Below are positions 1-11,652 of a stretch of 64,000 nt of DNA, in pieces (the first letter of the stretch is position 1; each line of letters opens with the position of its first letter). Made by a program: the position numbers and the translations under genes. The notes under the pieces are model-generated. The model was not told the origin of the DNA. It did no database searches and saw only the letters and a list, made by a program, of their open reading frames with translations. Source of the DNA: Pleurodeles waltl (lineage: Eukaryota; Chordata; Amphibia; Caudata; Salamandridae); the NCBI RefSeq assembly GCF_031143425.1, contig NC_090440.1:339391844-339455843 (forward strand), read 5' to 3'.

Positions 1-1490
1 GAGATGCAGGCTGTTTCAGGACTTGGCTGCTGTGTATGAGAAGGAGTGTGAGGTCTAGCGAAGTGGAGCATAGTTGTCTTGCTGGGACATAGAAGCTCAG
101 TCGGTAGTTGATGTAGAACTTCCCTAGGTTGTGGACAGCCTTGTATGTTAGTGTGAAGATTTTGAATTACCATCTTTTCTGGATCGGGAGCTAGTGGAGG
201 TTCCTAAGATGTGGGGTGATCCTTGATTGCTTGGGGAGGTTGAGAATGAGTCTGGCTGCAGTGTTCTGTAGAGTCTGGAGTCTTTTAAGTAGCTGGAAGG
301 ATACGCCAGCATAGACAGCGTTGCTATAATTGAGGTGGCTGGTGACCAGGGAATGCATGACTGTCTTTCTGGTTTCGGTAGGGATCCATTTCAAGATTCA
401 ATGGAGCATACAGAGGATGTAGAAGCAAGCGGAGGTGACTGTGCTTACTTGTCAATCATGGATAGTTGGCAGTCAAGGATGATGGCAAGGTTTTGTGCAT
501 GGTCTGATGGAGAGGACATTGGTCCAAGTTCATATACAGAGGTGTTCTATCCAAAGATCAAGACTTCACTTTTGTCGTGTTTAGTTTGAGGCAGCTGATT
601 TTTATTCATGTTGCTGCATTAGTCATGGCATTAGAGAAGTTGTCTTTGGCTCTGTGGTGGTCTTCAGTGAGTGAGAGGATTAGTTGAGTGTCACCAGCTT
701 AGGAGACTACATTGAGTCCATAGGATCTGACAATGTTTGTGAGGGGGTCATGTAGATGTTGAACAGGGTTGGGCTAAGGGGGATCCTTGGGGTATGCTCT
801 TGGGTGAAGAAGTGAAGGAGGAAGGTGAATGCTCTGCAAACGGCCTGAGAAGAAAGAGGCGACCCACTTAAGGGCATTTTGTTGAATGTGTACGTTGTTG
901 AGTCTGTTGGGGAGAGTGTGGTGGGAGACTGTATCGAGCATTGCGGAGAGGTCCAGAAGGATCAGAGCTCCCAACTCTCCTCAATCAAGGAGGGTCCTGA
1001 TGTCGTCCGTGGCAGTGATCACTGCAGCCTCCATGTTGTGGTGGGCCCAGAATCCTTATTGTAAGGTTTCAAAAAGGTGGTTTTGGTTGAGGTAGTTGGT
1101 AAGCTGTTGGTTGATGGCTTTCTGAAGCACTTTGGCCAGGAAGGGAAGCAAGGAGATTGGTCTGTAGTTTTTTTGAGGTTGCTGGGGTCAGTTTAGGGTT
1201 TCTTTAGGAGGGGGTCTGACCTCTGCATGCTTCCATTTATCCAGGGAGGTTGCAGTGGAGATGGAGGTGTTGAGGATGTGGGTTAATTCTGTGGTAATAG
1301 TGTTGGCTCTGAGGATGAAAAGCTGGTGGGGACAGGGGTCAGTGAGTGCCCTGGAGTAGAAGGATGACATGATGGCTGTAGTGGTCTGTGTTGTAATCAG
1401 GAACCAGGAGGTTATCATGTGGCTGGTATTCACTGATTGAGGGATGTTGTCTACGCTGAGTGTGGAGGATAATTGGAAAGCAATTAACAA
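1..1490 (-). mobile_element. Degraded L2/CR1-type LINE reverse transcriptase fragment
   Basis: Read on the minus strand, short pieces in shifting frames give a non-LTR reverse transcriptase. Around 1490-1190 is the pre-RT linker. Around 974-880 is RT motif A, ILLDLSAMLDTV, resembling the family pattern ILLDLSAAFDTV. Near 750-700 is a damaged motif C where the expected YADD reads as stop-A-G-D. Near 394-190 is the C-terminal segment (KWIPTETRK ... LQNTAARLIL). The 3' end lies beyond base 1. The 5' end is truncated near 1490, where Ty3/gypsy-like sequence begins. Stops and frameshifts make it inactive. CR1 versus L2 cannot be decided without a search. Confidence 0.85.
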
Positions 1491-2100
1491 ATATACCGGA
1501 ACTCCATGTGCATAATAGTGCAGTTCAGTGGGTCACAGTGGATAGCATAACTTATCCTAAAAAGACACATGATAATCTGCAGGTGCAAAACAAATTAAAC
1601 TTGCTTAGCATCAGAGCAGAAGGGCCAAAGGTTCAAGTTTCATGGGAGGGTAACCATGAAGTGCTCGAGGCAGGAAGGCCCCACAAGGGAAGGATAACTT
1701 GGAATGCTGGGGACAAGGAGGCACTACAAGGGAAGGGTCAAATTAGCCCAATGAGTAAAGTCCACAGCAAATGGGCAAAAGACGGAGTCGTGAAACTGGT
1801 CTTAATTGCCACATGGAAACAACATGATAAAGCTCATACACAAGTCTGTCGATTACTTGCTAACTCAGGTGTAACCTTGAATGCAGAGAAGTGTGAATTC
1901 TACAAAAAAAACTAAAATTCTTTGGACATATATTTTTTGATGGGGGTATTACAACAAATCCAGCTAAAGTGCAGGCCTTGTCAGCCACTGGTCCCCCACG
2001 GCATGTTACTATGTTGCATTTGTTCCTTGGCATGGCCAGTAATTGTTCCAGCTTCATACATGACTTAGCCACAGAAAGTGCTGCCTATTCTAGCCATTAG
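1491..2100 (+). mobile_element. Ty3/gypsy-like pol fragment
   Basis: The stretch ending near 1912 reads QHDKAHTQVCRLLANSGVTL followed by NAEKCEFYK, the typical Ty3/gypsy RT region before the connection domain. After a one-base shift in a run of eight A (1906-1913) it continues as KFFGHIF and later LFLGMASN to about 2095. The upstream part (1495-1790) is open but I do not recognise it; it may be a gag/protease remnant joined by internal deletion. No LTR is seen beside it. It is a dead fragment abutting the LINE. Confidence 0.7.
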
Positions 2101-3015
2101 AGGGGGGACTGAAATAGCATAGTTTAGAATAACCCCTTAATATGCAACATATATTCTTAATGTATGTTGTACTGCATTATTCTGGGTGCATTTTATTGAT
2201 CAAGATCAGTAAGTGGCTATAATATATTCACTTCTCCACCCGCTTATCTGCAACATATCCTTAATGCATTCTAACTCCTTTATTCTATTTAGTAATTAGT
2301 ATTAGTAAGTGGCTATGAGAACCACCAGTAAAGTTGAATTATATTAATGTACTTATCAAGAAAAGGAATGTGTGCTATCTTTACATTTCACTTAATTTAA
2401 TTGTGTATTCATTTAGAATCTGGTTGGCTCTAATATGTGGCTTGCCCTCTAACTATGCTTATTACATTTTATCTGCTCTGCAGGTGTCTTATCAATGTCC
2501 TTGTTAAGATAGAATAGACCTATTGTTCACTTTAGCTTATACTAGGGAGGACTGATCCTTTAATTAAAATTTGGCCTTGCATGTGGAAGCGGAGACAGTG
2601 GGAGAAACCAAGGCAGACTGGGAAATGATGATGCCTACTGCCTCCCTGAGAACACTGTATTTTGATTGATTTGTTTAGTGGAAGATGAAAAGGGGAAACC
2701 TTCTAGAATCTTCTTTCATCTTTTAACTGTGCACTCATTAGAATGGCAAACTACACCCTGTCCTGTCTCTTGCTGAGGGAAGACTTTTTCTTGATTCTGT
2801 TCATTTCCCTTGCACTGAGTGTTAGGCTTTATGCTTGAATACTCACACTTTTTCCAATGAAACTTAAATCTGGTTCATTTGATACTGACAGCTTCCTCTA
2901 GGAGCCCCCCTTGCCACTTTCAGAACCATATTTAGAATAGGGAAGTTTCTTTGTGGAAACTCCTTGGATGATATTTTGGGGAAGCTGTACAAAGCATGCT
3001 TTTACAATGTACCAT
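2101..3015. other. AT-rich non-coding stretch, nothing recognised
   Basis: About 0.9 kb of AT-rich sequence without a convincing ORF, terminal repeat or RNA gene. It is presumably decayed repeat DNA. Confidence 0.5.
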
Positions 3016-3655
3016 AGGCAAAAGGTGATTTGGTAACTTGCTACCAAATCACATTTTGCTTTTGCAATTTGGAATTTTGAAGGGGCATGTTTAGTGTGTT
3101 GGTATGGTATGTATTAGTGTTTTGTGACCATATTCCAGTCACAAAACAGTAATAATTTACCACTAGTTTCAAACTGCTGGTAATCCATTCACTGAGGGGT
3201 CCCAAAGGGACCGCTTCCCCTTTGAGAATGTAAATTATAATATTTTATAAGAGCAGGCAGTGGTTCCATGGACCACTGCCTATGCCTAAAAAACTAAACT
3301 GCAAAGTTTAATTTATTTTTTATTTTTAAAAGCATCAGTTTTTTCTTTAAGGAAAACAGGCTGCATTTAATGAAAAGAAACATTGCTTTATTAAAAGGCA
3401 ATCTCAGACATGGAGGTCTGCCATGCCCAGCAGGTCACCATCCCATTATTGGCTGTGAATGTGAATTGGTCGCATATTGCCACTTACCTCATTAATATGC
3501 AGGAGGTAGTTCTATTTGCAACCCACTAGGAATCCCCAATGGAACTTAAATTGATTTCATACATTAGGAATAGCGATTTCCTAATTGTGATTAGGAGAGA
3601 ACTGCAATTAAGAAATCAATATTCCTAATGTTAATATATCTGGCCCTCAATTTGT
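3016..3655. mobile_element. Hairpin-rich MITE-like element (left end uncertain)
   Basis: The segment carries four successive inverted repeats: 3022-3051, 3118-3148 (TGTTTTGTGAC and its complement), 3198-3212 (GGTCCC/GGGACC) and 3256-3280 (GGCAGTGG/CCACTGCC). The right edge reads ATATATCTGGCCC at about 3634-3646, the complement of a GGGCCAGATATAT end. That resembles the left edge of element E at 55028. I infer a non-autonomous Harbinger-type element. No clear left terminus or target duplication was found. Confidence 0.45.
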
Positions 3656-3928
3656 TGTAAGTGATAGTAATTTGTATTTTCTTTCCTATAACATATAAAT
3701 TGCAGACTTCATGACCATTTGAATATGTACACTCTTATGATATGCGTTCTTATGATATGTTTTCTTCAATGTTGCTTAATGATTCAATCTGTAATCTGAA
3801 TTGTTAATAAAGAAGATTTGTAAGCCATCTCCCACATCATTTTTTGTTGAACCAAATTGGTTACACTGTATTTGCAATGTACTTTTTGTTTTTAATAACG
3901 AATTGTATTAGGTTTTTGCAAACACATA
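3656..3928. other. AT-rich spacer before MITE
   Basis: Short AT-rich sequence with no feature recognised. It ends in the trinucleotide ATA (3926-3928), the left target duplication of the next element. Confidence 0.4.
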
Positions 3929-4950
3929 GGGGGTCATTATGACCCTGGCGGAAGGCGGAGAAGCGGCGGTAAGACCGCCAACAGGCTGGCGGTCTTTTTT
4001 TTTGTATTATGACCATGACGGTTACTGCCATGGTCATTCGCCGGTTCTCCGTTCCGCCAGCCAGGGCGGAGACGACCGCCGGGCTGGAGACCAGGGTCTC
4101 CAGCCCGGCGGCCGTCACCATACCGCCGCCGGTATTTTGACCCGGCTTACCGCCATGGATTTCATGCAGTTTGAAACCGCCATGAAATCCATGGCAGTAA
4201 GCACTATCAGCACTGATAGGGGTCTCCCCCACCACCGAACCCCACCCCGACTCACTCCCCTATACGGCCCACCACCCCTGCCACCCCCCAAAGGTGGCAG
4301 GACCCCCCTCCCCACCCTGCCCCCAACATAACTCATACACACATGACACGCACGCAGGCACCACCAACACACATACACGCACACACCCCGACATACATGC
4401 AAACATCCACACACACAGTCAGACACGCACATCCACATTCATACATACACGCACACATCCATACAGACATAACTACAGTCATACACGCACTCATTCCCAT
4501 ACACACAACCCCCCCGCAAGCATACACGCACTCACACCCCCCTCTACATACACACACGCACACCCCCGCGCACGCACACAACACACAACACCTCCCCACC
4601 CCCCTCCCCTCACGGACGATCGACTTACCTGGTCCGACGATCCTTCAGGAGGGGACGGGAGCCATGGGGGCTGCTCCGCCGACACCACACCGCCAACAGA
4701 ACACTGACACGCCGAATCACAGGACGTGATTCGCTGGACGGGGTTCTGTTGGCGTCGCGGTGAAGGTGGAACAACCTCCACTTCCCCGCTGCCCGCCAGT
4801 ATGGCTGTTGGCGGCTCTCCGTCCGTAAAAGGACGGAGAGGTGCCAACGGTCATAATAGGCAGAGCGGCAAACCGCCACCACTGGCGGTCTTCCGCACGG
4901 CGGTCCCTCGGCGGTCTTGAAAAAAGACCGCCGGGGTCAAAATGACCGCC
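3929..4950. mobile_element. Non-autonomous Harbinger (MITE), family of copies A-C
   Basis: The left end GGGGGTCATTATGACC matches the ends of the full-length copy A. The right end, read in reverse, begins GGCGGTCATTTTGACC. Flanking ATA trinucleotides (3926-3928 and 4951-4953) form a 3-bp target duplication, the size known for PIF/Harbinger. Both arms are dense in GGCGG/CCGCC motifs. It encodes no transposase or Myb-like domain. The long ORFs seen here on both strands come from GC-rich low complexity. It is most simply a deletion derivative of the three-gene family, mobilised in trans. Confidence 0.85.
4321..4605. repeat. CA-rich cryptic simple repeat
   Basis: Imperfect ACACAC/ATACACGC repeats inside the 3929-4950 MITE. 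The Cys/Val-rich and Thr/His-rich reading frames here are artefacts of this composition. Copy A has a similar CA-rich tract near 11330-11460, so the tract is probably an ancestral part of the family's subterminal region. Confidence 0.85.
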
Positions 4951-5127
4951 ATAATGCTGTGATGGCCAGGAATTATACATCGGATATTGAAAGCAGCATA
5001 CCAATGCAATGTACTTCTGATGTTAGCTCCTTTCTGACACTTCAAGTCGACAATCAAAGGTTCATATGACCAGTGGAAATTTAGTTTGATGACTTCACTG
5101 AGAAACTGAGATTCAAGACACCCTGCT

Positions 5128-5225
5128 CTATCACACCTGTCCCGTCTCCTCATATTGCTTGACCTCTCAGCTGCCTTTGCCACAGTCGACCATCCCACCC
5201 TCATGCTCACCCTGAAGTCTCAAAT
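5128..5225 (+). mobile_element. Tiny LINE RT fragment (motif A)
   Basis: In one plus-strand frame the DNA reads LILLDLSAAFATVDHPTLML, RT motif A of a CR1/L2-type LINE. No flanking RT motifs are recognisable in the surrounding 200 bases, so this is a short relic. Confidence 0.7.
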
Positions 5226-5534
5226 GGAATTCATTGTTGTAAAAAACTGAGTTGTTGGTTGAGAGCAAGCCCCACCCAGGCAACAACCACAATACTTGAC
5301 CGGATGAGACTTGACAGGGTGAACCACAAACATCACTAAATGAAACCTCTGCTTATTTTGCACAAAGCAGTCAGGTTTAAATCAGAGGCAATGAGTGAAG
5401 TATTTATGCACCATACAAACAGTAATAAACAGTGAAATCACAACACAAGACAATCACAAGTCAATTTAGGAGTGCAGCACCTGGTCAAATTAAAACTGCT
5501 CTGTGGTCGGTCCTGGGCATAGCAGGCAGTAGTC

Positions 5535-5700
5535 AGTAGGGAGGTCACTCTGTGATCCTAGAAAAAAGGAGGAAGTGGCTGCAGGGAAGCCGCTCTGTGA
5601 TCCTCATCAAAGGTGGGTGGTCAGCTGCAGGGAAGTCACTTTGTGATCCTTGGTAAAAGTGGGTGGCTAGCTGCACGGAAGTGTTGCACCTGCTGCGTTC
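5535..5700. repeat. 46-bp tandem repeat, about 3 units
   Basis: Units of the type AGCTGCAGGGAAG...CTCTGTGATCCT recur with a 46-base spacing (5623 and 5669). The same repeat family reappears at 9320-9540, so it is part of a dispersed element. Confidence 0.75.
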
Positions 5701-5924
5701 CTTCAAATGAATGTGGTGGGGCGCAATCAGGTGCAAACCACCCTTTGCCTAGTAGGGAGCGCTTAGAGTCTGGCTTCGTGTCTGCAGTATCTCTGCCAAC
5801 AGGCACTCCTTCTGTTTCCTGATCACTTTGCGCTGCATCGGCGGTGTCTTTCTCATCAGGTTCCTCCTGCATTTTCCGATGTGGAAACTTGGAGTTTTTT
5901 GACGCAAGACCTCTTATAGCTCTC

Positions 5925-8436
5925 TGTGAGAAAGTGCAACTTTTGACATGGTTAACCCCCACTTTTTACCTAGTATTTGATGTGGTTTCAAAGTTGTACT
6001 GCCTATTACGCCTGCTAAGCAGGTTCCCTGGGCCAGATCTCTTTCCCAAAACTGTTCTGATGCATTTGCACAATTGGCAACACCTTTAGCTGCCACTATA
6101 AGTCCCTAGTAAATGGTACTCAGCTATCCTGGGGCCTGCTAAGGGTAGGCCCCTGAGGGCAGAAACACATATTGTGCCACCCTCAGGGACCCTGTATCCA
6201 AGTGCACTCAGCACTGCCCTTGCAAGCTGAGTGTCCTGGTACAGTCCTAAAATGGAAACATGACATTGCATACAGCCTGTATGACCTGGCCACTACACCC
6301 TGCATGCAATATAGGAAAGCCACCCCTCTGACAGACCTTCCAGCCCTAAGGCAGGGTACACAATAATTCATGTGTGGGCATAGGTGTATAAGCAATTTGC
6401 CGCTCTTGTGTCCTTGCCAAACCAGGCACATACAAAGTTTACAAAGCAGCCATTTTAAATGCATGCGCTGGACACTGGTCAATACCAGTTTTTCACAGCT
6501 ACATGATGCCCTATGAACCCTGGGTTGTTTGGTATCAAACAAATCAGAATAATAAATCAAACCTTGTACCAGTATTGGATTTTTTGCAAAACATGCCCAC
6601 AGGACACTTTAGAGGTGACCCCTGAAAAGGATAGCTAACCCTGGCATGGTTGCTAGCTAGTTCTAACCAGCTTGCTGCCACCAGACAAGATTTGGGTTCA
6701 CTGGAATGAGGGTCTTTGCTCTCTGAGACAAGAAAACAAAGCCATTCCTGGGCAGAGGTGTTACACCTCATCCCCCAGAAATATGCACAACCCTTACTGT
6801 GAGCTTCATAGGGCTTGTTGCCCTTGAAATTGAACCGCCAAACCTGATGCCCGCCCCCATTGCAAACTACTACTTTTGGCAGGAGCAACAGTAAGAAAAT
6901 GCACAGGATGAGTGTCCACCACCAACCTGCACCACCCCCAAGGTTTTGCAGGCAAGGTGACTTCCCCATTTAATAGTCCTCCATCTTGCATGGTAGGTAA
7001 ATAGCCAATCAGCGATAGGGATGTGACCACAGGAAGTGGTCACATATTGGGTGTAGCCACCCTACGGTAGATGGCCCATTGGCCACTACTAGGTACTCCC
7101 CTAATCACCCCCTAAATGCATTATTTAATGAGAATCCCTAGGCTTGCAGATCAGATTTGAGGGACAAAAGAACCCAGTAGCAAAGAAGACCCAAGGCTAG
7201 AGAAATGCTACACCAAGAAAAATGCGCCAAACCCTGCCTGCTGGCCTCAGGACTTGACAATCACTGCTGAGGGGTCGAGTGGACATTGGACAGACGCTAC
7301 AGAATCCCAGAGGACCTCCAACCTTTTGAAAATTGCCATTATGCAGATTAAGACATCTCTCCTTGCAAGTAAGAAGCAGAAAACAGTTCAGTTCACTGAT
7401 CGGCTGTTGACCATCGAACTGGATGCCGCAGCCAGACCAAATTCTACTTGATGGACCCAGAGGATAATCACTGGAAGTGTGTGCAAAGTTTGGTGGCTCT
7501 GCAATCTCCAGTGCCTGAACCGTGCAATAGCCAGGACTGCTGGACTCCCAACGTCGGACACCATGATGAAAAAGTCCACTCTGGACTCTACAAGGACCAG
7601 AAGCAAGTACCAGTTGAGGGACTTCAGAAACCAAAAGAACCATCCCCCAGAGTGGCCCTGATGAACTGGAAACTACCCGCCAAGTGACCTGCCTCCTGGT
7701 TCCAAGGTTACCTTTGTGCACAGCTCTTGGATGACCTATCTGCTCTGCACCTGGCCTCCCTGGCCCCCGCACCATAGAAGGAGCTGTGCTCTATGGGTCC
7801 CCTTACCCTTTCTGACCTCTATGCTCCAAGGGGACCCACTGGACTCACCTTGAAATCCGTCTGTGCAGTGCATTTCCAAATGGTCCCCCTCACCTGTCCT
7901 GCACCAGCTCCAAGAATTTCAGCAGATGTTCCCGCTTGAACTGGGAACTGCCTGAGCTTCTCCAGCTGGCCCACAGGACCCCTCAATGACCTGAACCTAA
8001 AAAAGAAAAAAGATATTGGTAAGCGCATTGCCTGATTTTATATGCATTTTTTAAGTTTTCTCCCATTGATTCATATGGCTCATAATTCCACACAAAAAAA
8101 ACTCTATTTTTGCTAAATTTTGAAAAATCATAACTTAAAATGTACATATCTGATTTTGATGATCTTCGTCTTAAACAATTTTTTAAAATCTGAAATATGT
8201 TTGTAAATTGGTTTCAAATTATTTTTTTGAGTGTGTGTTTATTTATTGATACTGTGCGTACAACTATTGCTTAGCAGTCCTCCAAGTTTGACCGAACTGC
8301 TCAACCAAGCTACCACAGAAACTAGAGCATTAGATTGTCTAGTTTTTATCTCTGTAAACAAAGGTGGGGTTGCTTGGACTCTCTGCCTCTTGCACACCAT
8401 TTTTGGGCACTATCTAGAGAGTCAGCCTCCTACACA
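5925..8436 (+). mobile_element. Solo LTR, about 2.5 kb
   Basis: The block starts TGTGAGAAAG and ends TACACA, the TG...CA termini of an LTR. It is flanked by CTCTC (5920-5924) and CTCTT (8437-8441), a 5-bp target duplication with one mismatch. The interior has long AT-rich and T-rich tracts near the 3' end and no pol-like ORF. Its first 60 bases resemble the LTR starting at 63659. A single LTR with a target duplication and no internal region is the expected product of LTR-LTR recombination. Weak ORFs inside (for example 7197-7775 minus) have no recognisable domain. Confidence 0.65.
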
Positions 8437-9280
8437 CTCTTCCTGATTTTCTTCCATGGAAAAAACAAAAGACAAAACCAAAGAAAAGCATGAAAGCATC
8501 AGATCTACTATTAATGGTGGTAATGCAGACAGCCCTAAAAGCTTATTGATAATATTTAATACTTATCTGATGATGTTTGCCACTCCTGTTATCCTCCCGT
8601 ACTTTTGACCTATGAAAGAGAGAAAACATTAAGGAAATCGTTATACAAAAGAAAGCAACAAGCATTGTTGGAAGATATTGTGTGTTAAACCACATTTGTA
8701 CTTACCTGAACACTATTCCCTAAGTGGGAACCATTTATGTTTTCAACTTTCTGGAGCTAGTCACCCTGTGAAGACAAACAGGAAACAATGAGTACAGGCA
8801 TTGCTCTTCATAAGTCTCTATACTAGAAACTCTTGGCAGACTAAGTTGTGTTGCTGATGTTCCATAATTACTCCTACCACCTTGGGAACACAGTAAATGG
8901 TGTGCCTAAGCCTAAATAAGTCATAGTGGGGTTCAGTGCCTGTTGTCAGTTACGTATAGTATTTGTATTCGCCTTTTAGATTACTTCTCTCCATATGTTT
9001 AATACTATGCACCACAAGATGGAAGACAGGATATTTCCAGGTAGCCTACAACTTCTACCTATCCATACTACATACACAGTCATACATTTATAATTGGCAG
9101 TTAATCAGTTTCTCTCTTTTTGCTTCTATTTTCACTCCGGAAGACACACATAACTTCATTGGGTATACAAACTACTTTGCAGAACCAGTGTCCTCTCTTT
9201 TCTCTTCCATCACCTCTTCAACCACACTATCTTGATTAGCTTTCACTTATGTTGGGCTGACAAGGCGGGGATTAAAGTTG
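8437..9280. other. AT-rich non-coding DNA
   Basis: No ORF with a recognisable domain and no termini. Nothing specific seen. Confidence 0.4.
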
Positions 9281-9319
9281 GGAAATTACATCATGGGCTT
9301 CTTGTTGCTCCTGCAAAAA

Positions 9320-9545
9320 ACTAGGTGAGATCCGACAGGAAACCACTCTGTGATCTTTGGCAAAAAGTGGGCGGTTAGCTGCAGTGAAGCTGCTCTGTGA
9401 TCCTTGATAGAAGTAGGTGGCGAGCTGCAGGAAAGCCACCCTGCAATCCTTGATAAAGCGGGCAGCATGCTGCAGGGAAGACGTGATACAATTCTTGATA
9501 AAAGTGGGTGGCAGGTTGAAGGGGAAATGCGCCAGGATCTTTGAT
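9320..9545. repeat. 46-bp tandem repeat, about 4-5 units
   Basis: AGCTGCAG...CTCTGTGATCCTTGAT...GTGG units are spaced 45-46 bases apart (9377, 9423, about 9468). They match the array at 5535-5700 closely enough to be one family, with more divergence toward the right. Confidence 0.75.
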
Positions 9546-9559
9546 GTCCCGGATACCCT

Positions 9560-9845
9560 TAGTAGAACCAGAGCCAGGTCAGCAGGCCCTTGGAGTCATT
9601 TGGGGTTAGTTGGTGGTTCCTGGTTTGCAGGGCAGAGATCAGCTAACAGCAAAGCAGCATAACGAGTCAGAGTAGAAGTTCTCCCAAACATTCAATCCTG
9701 GTAAGATGGTGATCATGGCACACTACCCCAGCAGAGTCCAGAAGTGTACTGATTTTAGGGGAGTCAGAGATCTAGTACTTATACTAAAAAGTGCCTATGA
9801 TGTGGGGGGTGACTTCAAAAGGATTCTCAGAAATGCATAGGACCA
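9560..9845. repeat. Dispersed repeat shared with the LTR at 33649-35747
   Basis: The stretch containing the words GTGCCTATGATGTGGGG and GACTTCAAAAGGATT corresponds to 34860-35120, which contains GTGCCTTTGATGTGGGG and GACTTCAAAGGATT. It is therefore probably a fragment of the same LTR family, same relative orientation. The neighbouring 46-bp array may belong to the same element. Confidence 0.6.
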
Positions 9846-11045
9846 TCTTTCAGCCCAGTCCTGGCTCCAGGCCATCAGTGGGAAGTAATCAGACCCTTTG
9901 TGTTGGCTCTGGTTACTCCCGTTTGAAGTGTAAGTGTGAGTCCTTCCCAACCTCCTGCCCAGAAAGACCCATCAGTATGCAGATTAAAGTGCAACAATTG
10001 AGTATCCTGTGATGTGGATGTCAGGAGGGAATGCACAAGTGTAGCTGTTACCTAGCCCAGGTAAGACATGTATTGGAGACAGGTTGTAGGCACACTGTCA
10101 AAGAAACAAAAGCCAAAGCTATGGAATGCTTAAAAAAATATTCACATTAAGAAGGCGAAACAAATTACCTCTTACTTACTTAAATTCTTAACTTTATCCA
10201 GAGAAACAATTTTAATTTATGTTGAATGTACTTGTCTCACAGAAAAACTCTGAAAATGATTGCTTAATGTAATGAATTGGCACTGCACAAACATTAATAA
10301 CATAAAAAAGCAGATGGGAATGATACAGTTTCCAAAACAAACATTAACACATTCACTTAAAGAATAAAATCCTTGTTCTGCACCAATTTAGCAAAAGAAA
10401 GAACACAAGGCTAGACTTATTTACAGGTTTTTAGCTCCACTAGAGAGTGAACCATGCACAGAGGTGCTAGATATAAGTCTTTATAATAGCTCAATCAGGA
10501 ATGATGTGCATTAAAGAACAGTACTTGAAATTCTCCCTGAAGGCCTAACCTTTCTTAATAGTGCTCGCCACCTGCTCCCTATTGTTGACATGTTTAGAAC
10601 CCACTAGAATCAAGGAATCAGGACAGAGAACACCTGGGCAGAACTGTAAACAAAAAACAACCCAAATATATGCTACTACTATGCGAGTGCCAACAGATCG
10701 CATCACTATACCCTTTAAACAGTTTTAAATGCCTGATCGGTAGGAACTGCCATCCTAATGAGGGGCTTGCCAATTTTCTAAAAGAAGAGGAATAACCGCA
10801 GTGTTACACATTAAAACCAAATGTTATTACTGCGACCCACCACACGTGTTCTCATAAGAATTCAGCGTTTTGGACAGAATTGAACGTATTAAAACATCAA
10901 CAAGTAATATGCAAATATCGCTTGCCATGAATCAAACCACAGTGGCCATAAAAAGGACAAAGACACAATGATTATTATACAGCCTAGAGAGCCATGAGAA
11001 AGCATTTAAAAATGCACGCATGCGGCTTAAATGAGTCAAGATACA
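9846..11045. other. Non-coding flank of Harbinger A
   Basis: AT-rich sequence with no recognised coding region. It ends ATACA immediately before copy A. Confidence 0.4.
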
Positions 11046-11434
11046 GGGGGTCATTCTGACCTCGGCGGTAAAAGGCCCTTACCGCCGGTCAGAAGTCCGC
11101 CATTCTACCGCCGCGGCCACGGTAAACCGCCACGGTCATTCTGACCACCAACTGTGAAACCGCCAAAAACCCGACATCCAAGGAAGGCCGCCTCATCAGC
11201 GGGCCGCGGAAAACTGGAGATGACCAAACCTCCACCGTCACGCCAACACAAACACGCCCATGCCATTCTGACCCACGAATCCACGCGGCGGTCTTTCAAC
11301 CGCGGTATTCCATTGCCGGTACACACCGCCGCGCTCAAAATACACACACAGCTCCAAAACACAGCCACATTGGACAATTTGAAATACACACACCTGACAC
11401 ACATACAAACAACACTCCCACACATCCAATCAAC

Positions 11435-11441
11435 TATAAAA
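11435..11441 (+). promoter_or_regulatory. TATA box candidate for gene 1 of copy A
   Basis: TATAAAA lies about 218 bases before the gene 1 ATG, with CCAAT about eight bases upstream of it. Copy B has TATAAAA at 38551-38557, 211 bases before its ATG, in matching context. Conservation in spacing supports a core promoter. Confidence 0.45.
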
Positions 11442-11652
11442 CACACACCCACATCACCCACAAACCCCCCCTAGTTGGAAATCGGAGAGAAGGCGATAGA
11501 GATAGAGATAGAGAGAGCGAGCACAGCAATCGAAAACCCCAACACACACAGGAACCCAACTTCATCACCCACACCACATTTACGCACACATCACCACATA
11601 TCACCACGCACATCACCACAAACACCACCCCACAACTCATCCACACCACCCC

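Noticed and set aside
4333..4599. Cys/Val-rich small protein on the minus strand
   Set aside because: It is the antisense of a CA-rich simple repeat inside a MITE; the cysteines follow from TGTGTG-type codons, not from a conserved pattern.
7197..7775. 192-residue minus-strand ORF as a host gene
   Set aside because: It lies inside the solo LTR, has no recognisable domain or codon bias, and competes with open frames on the other strand.
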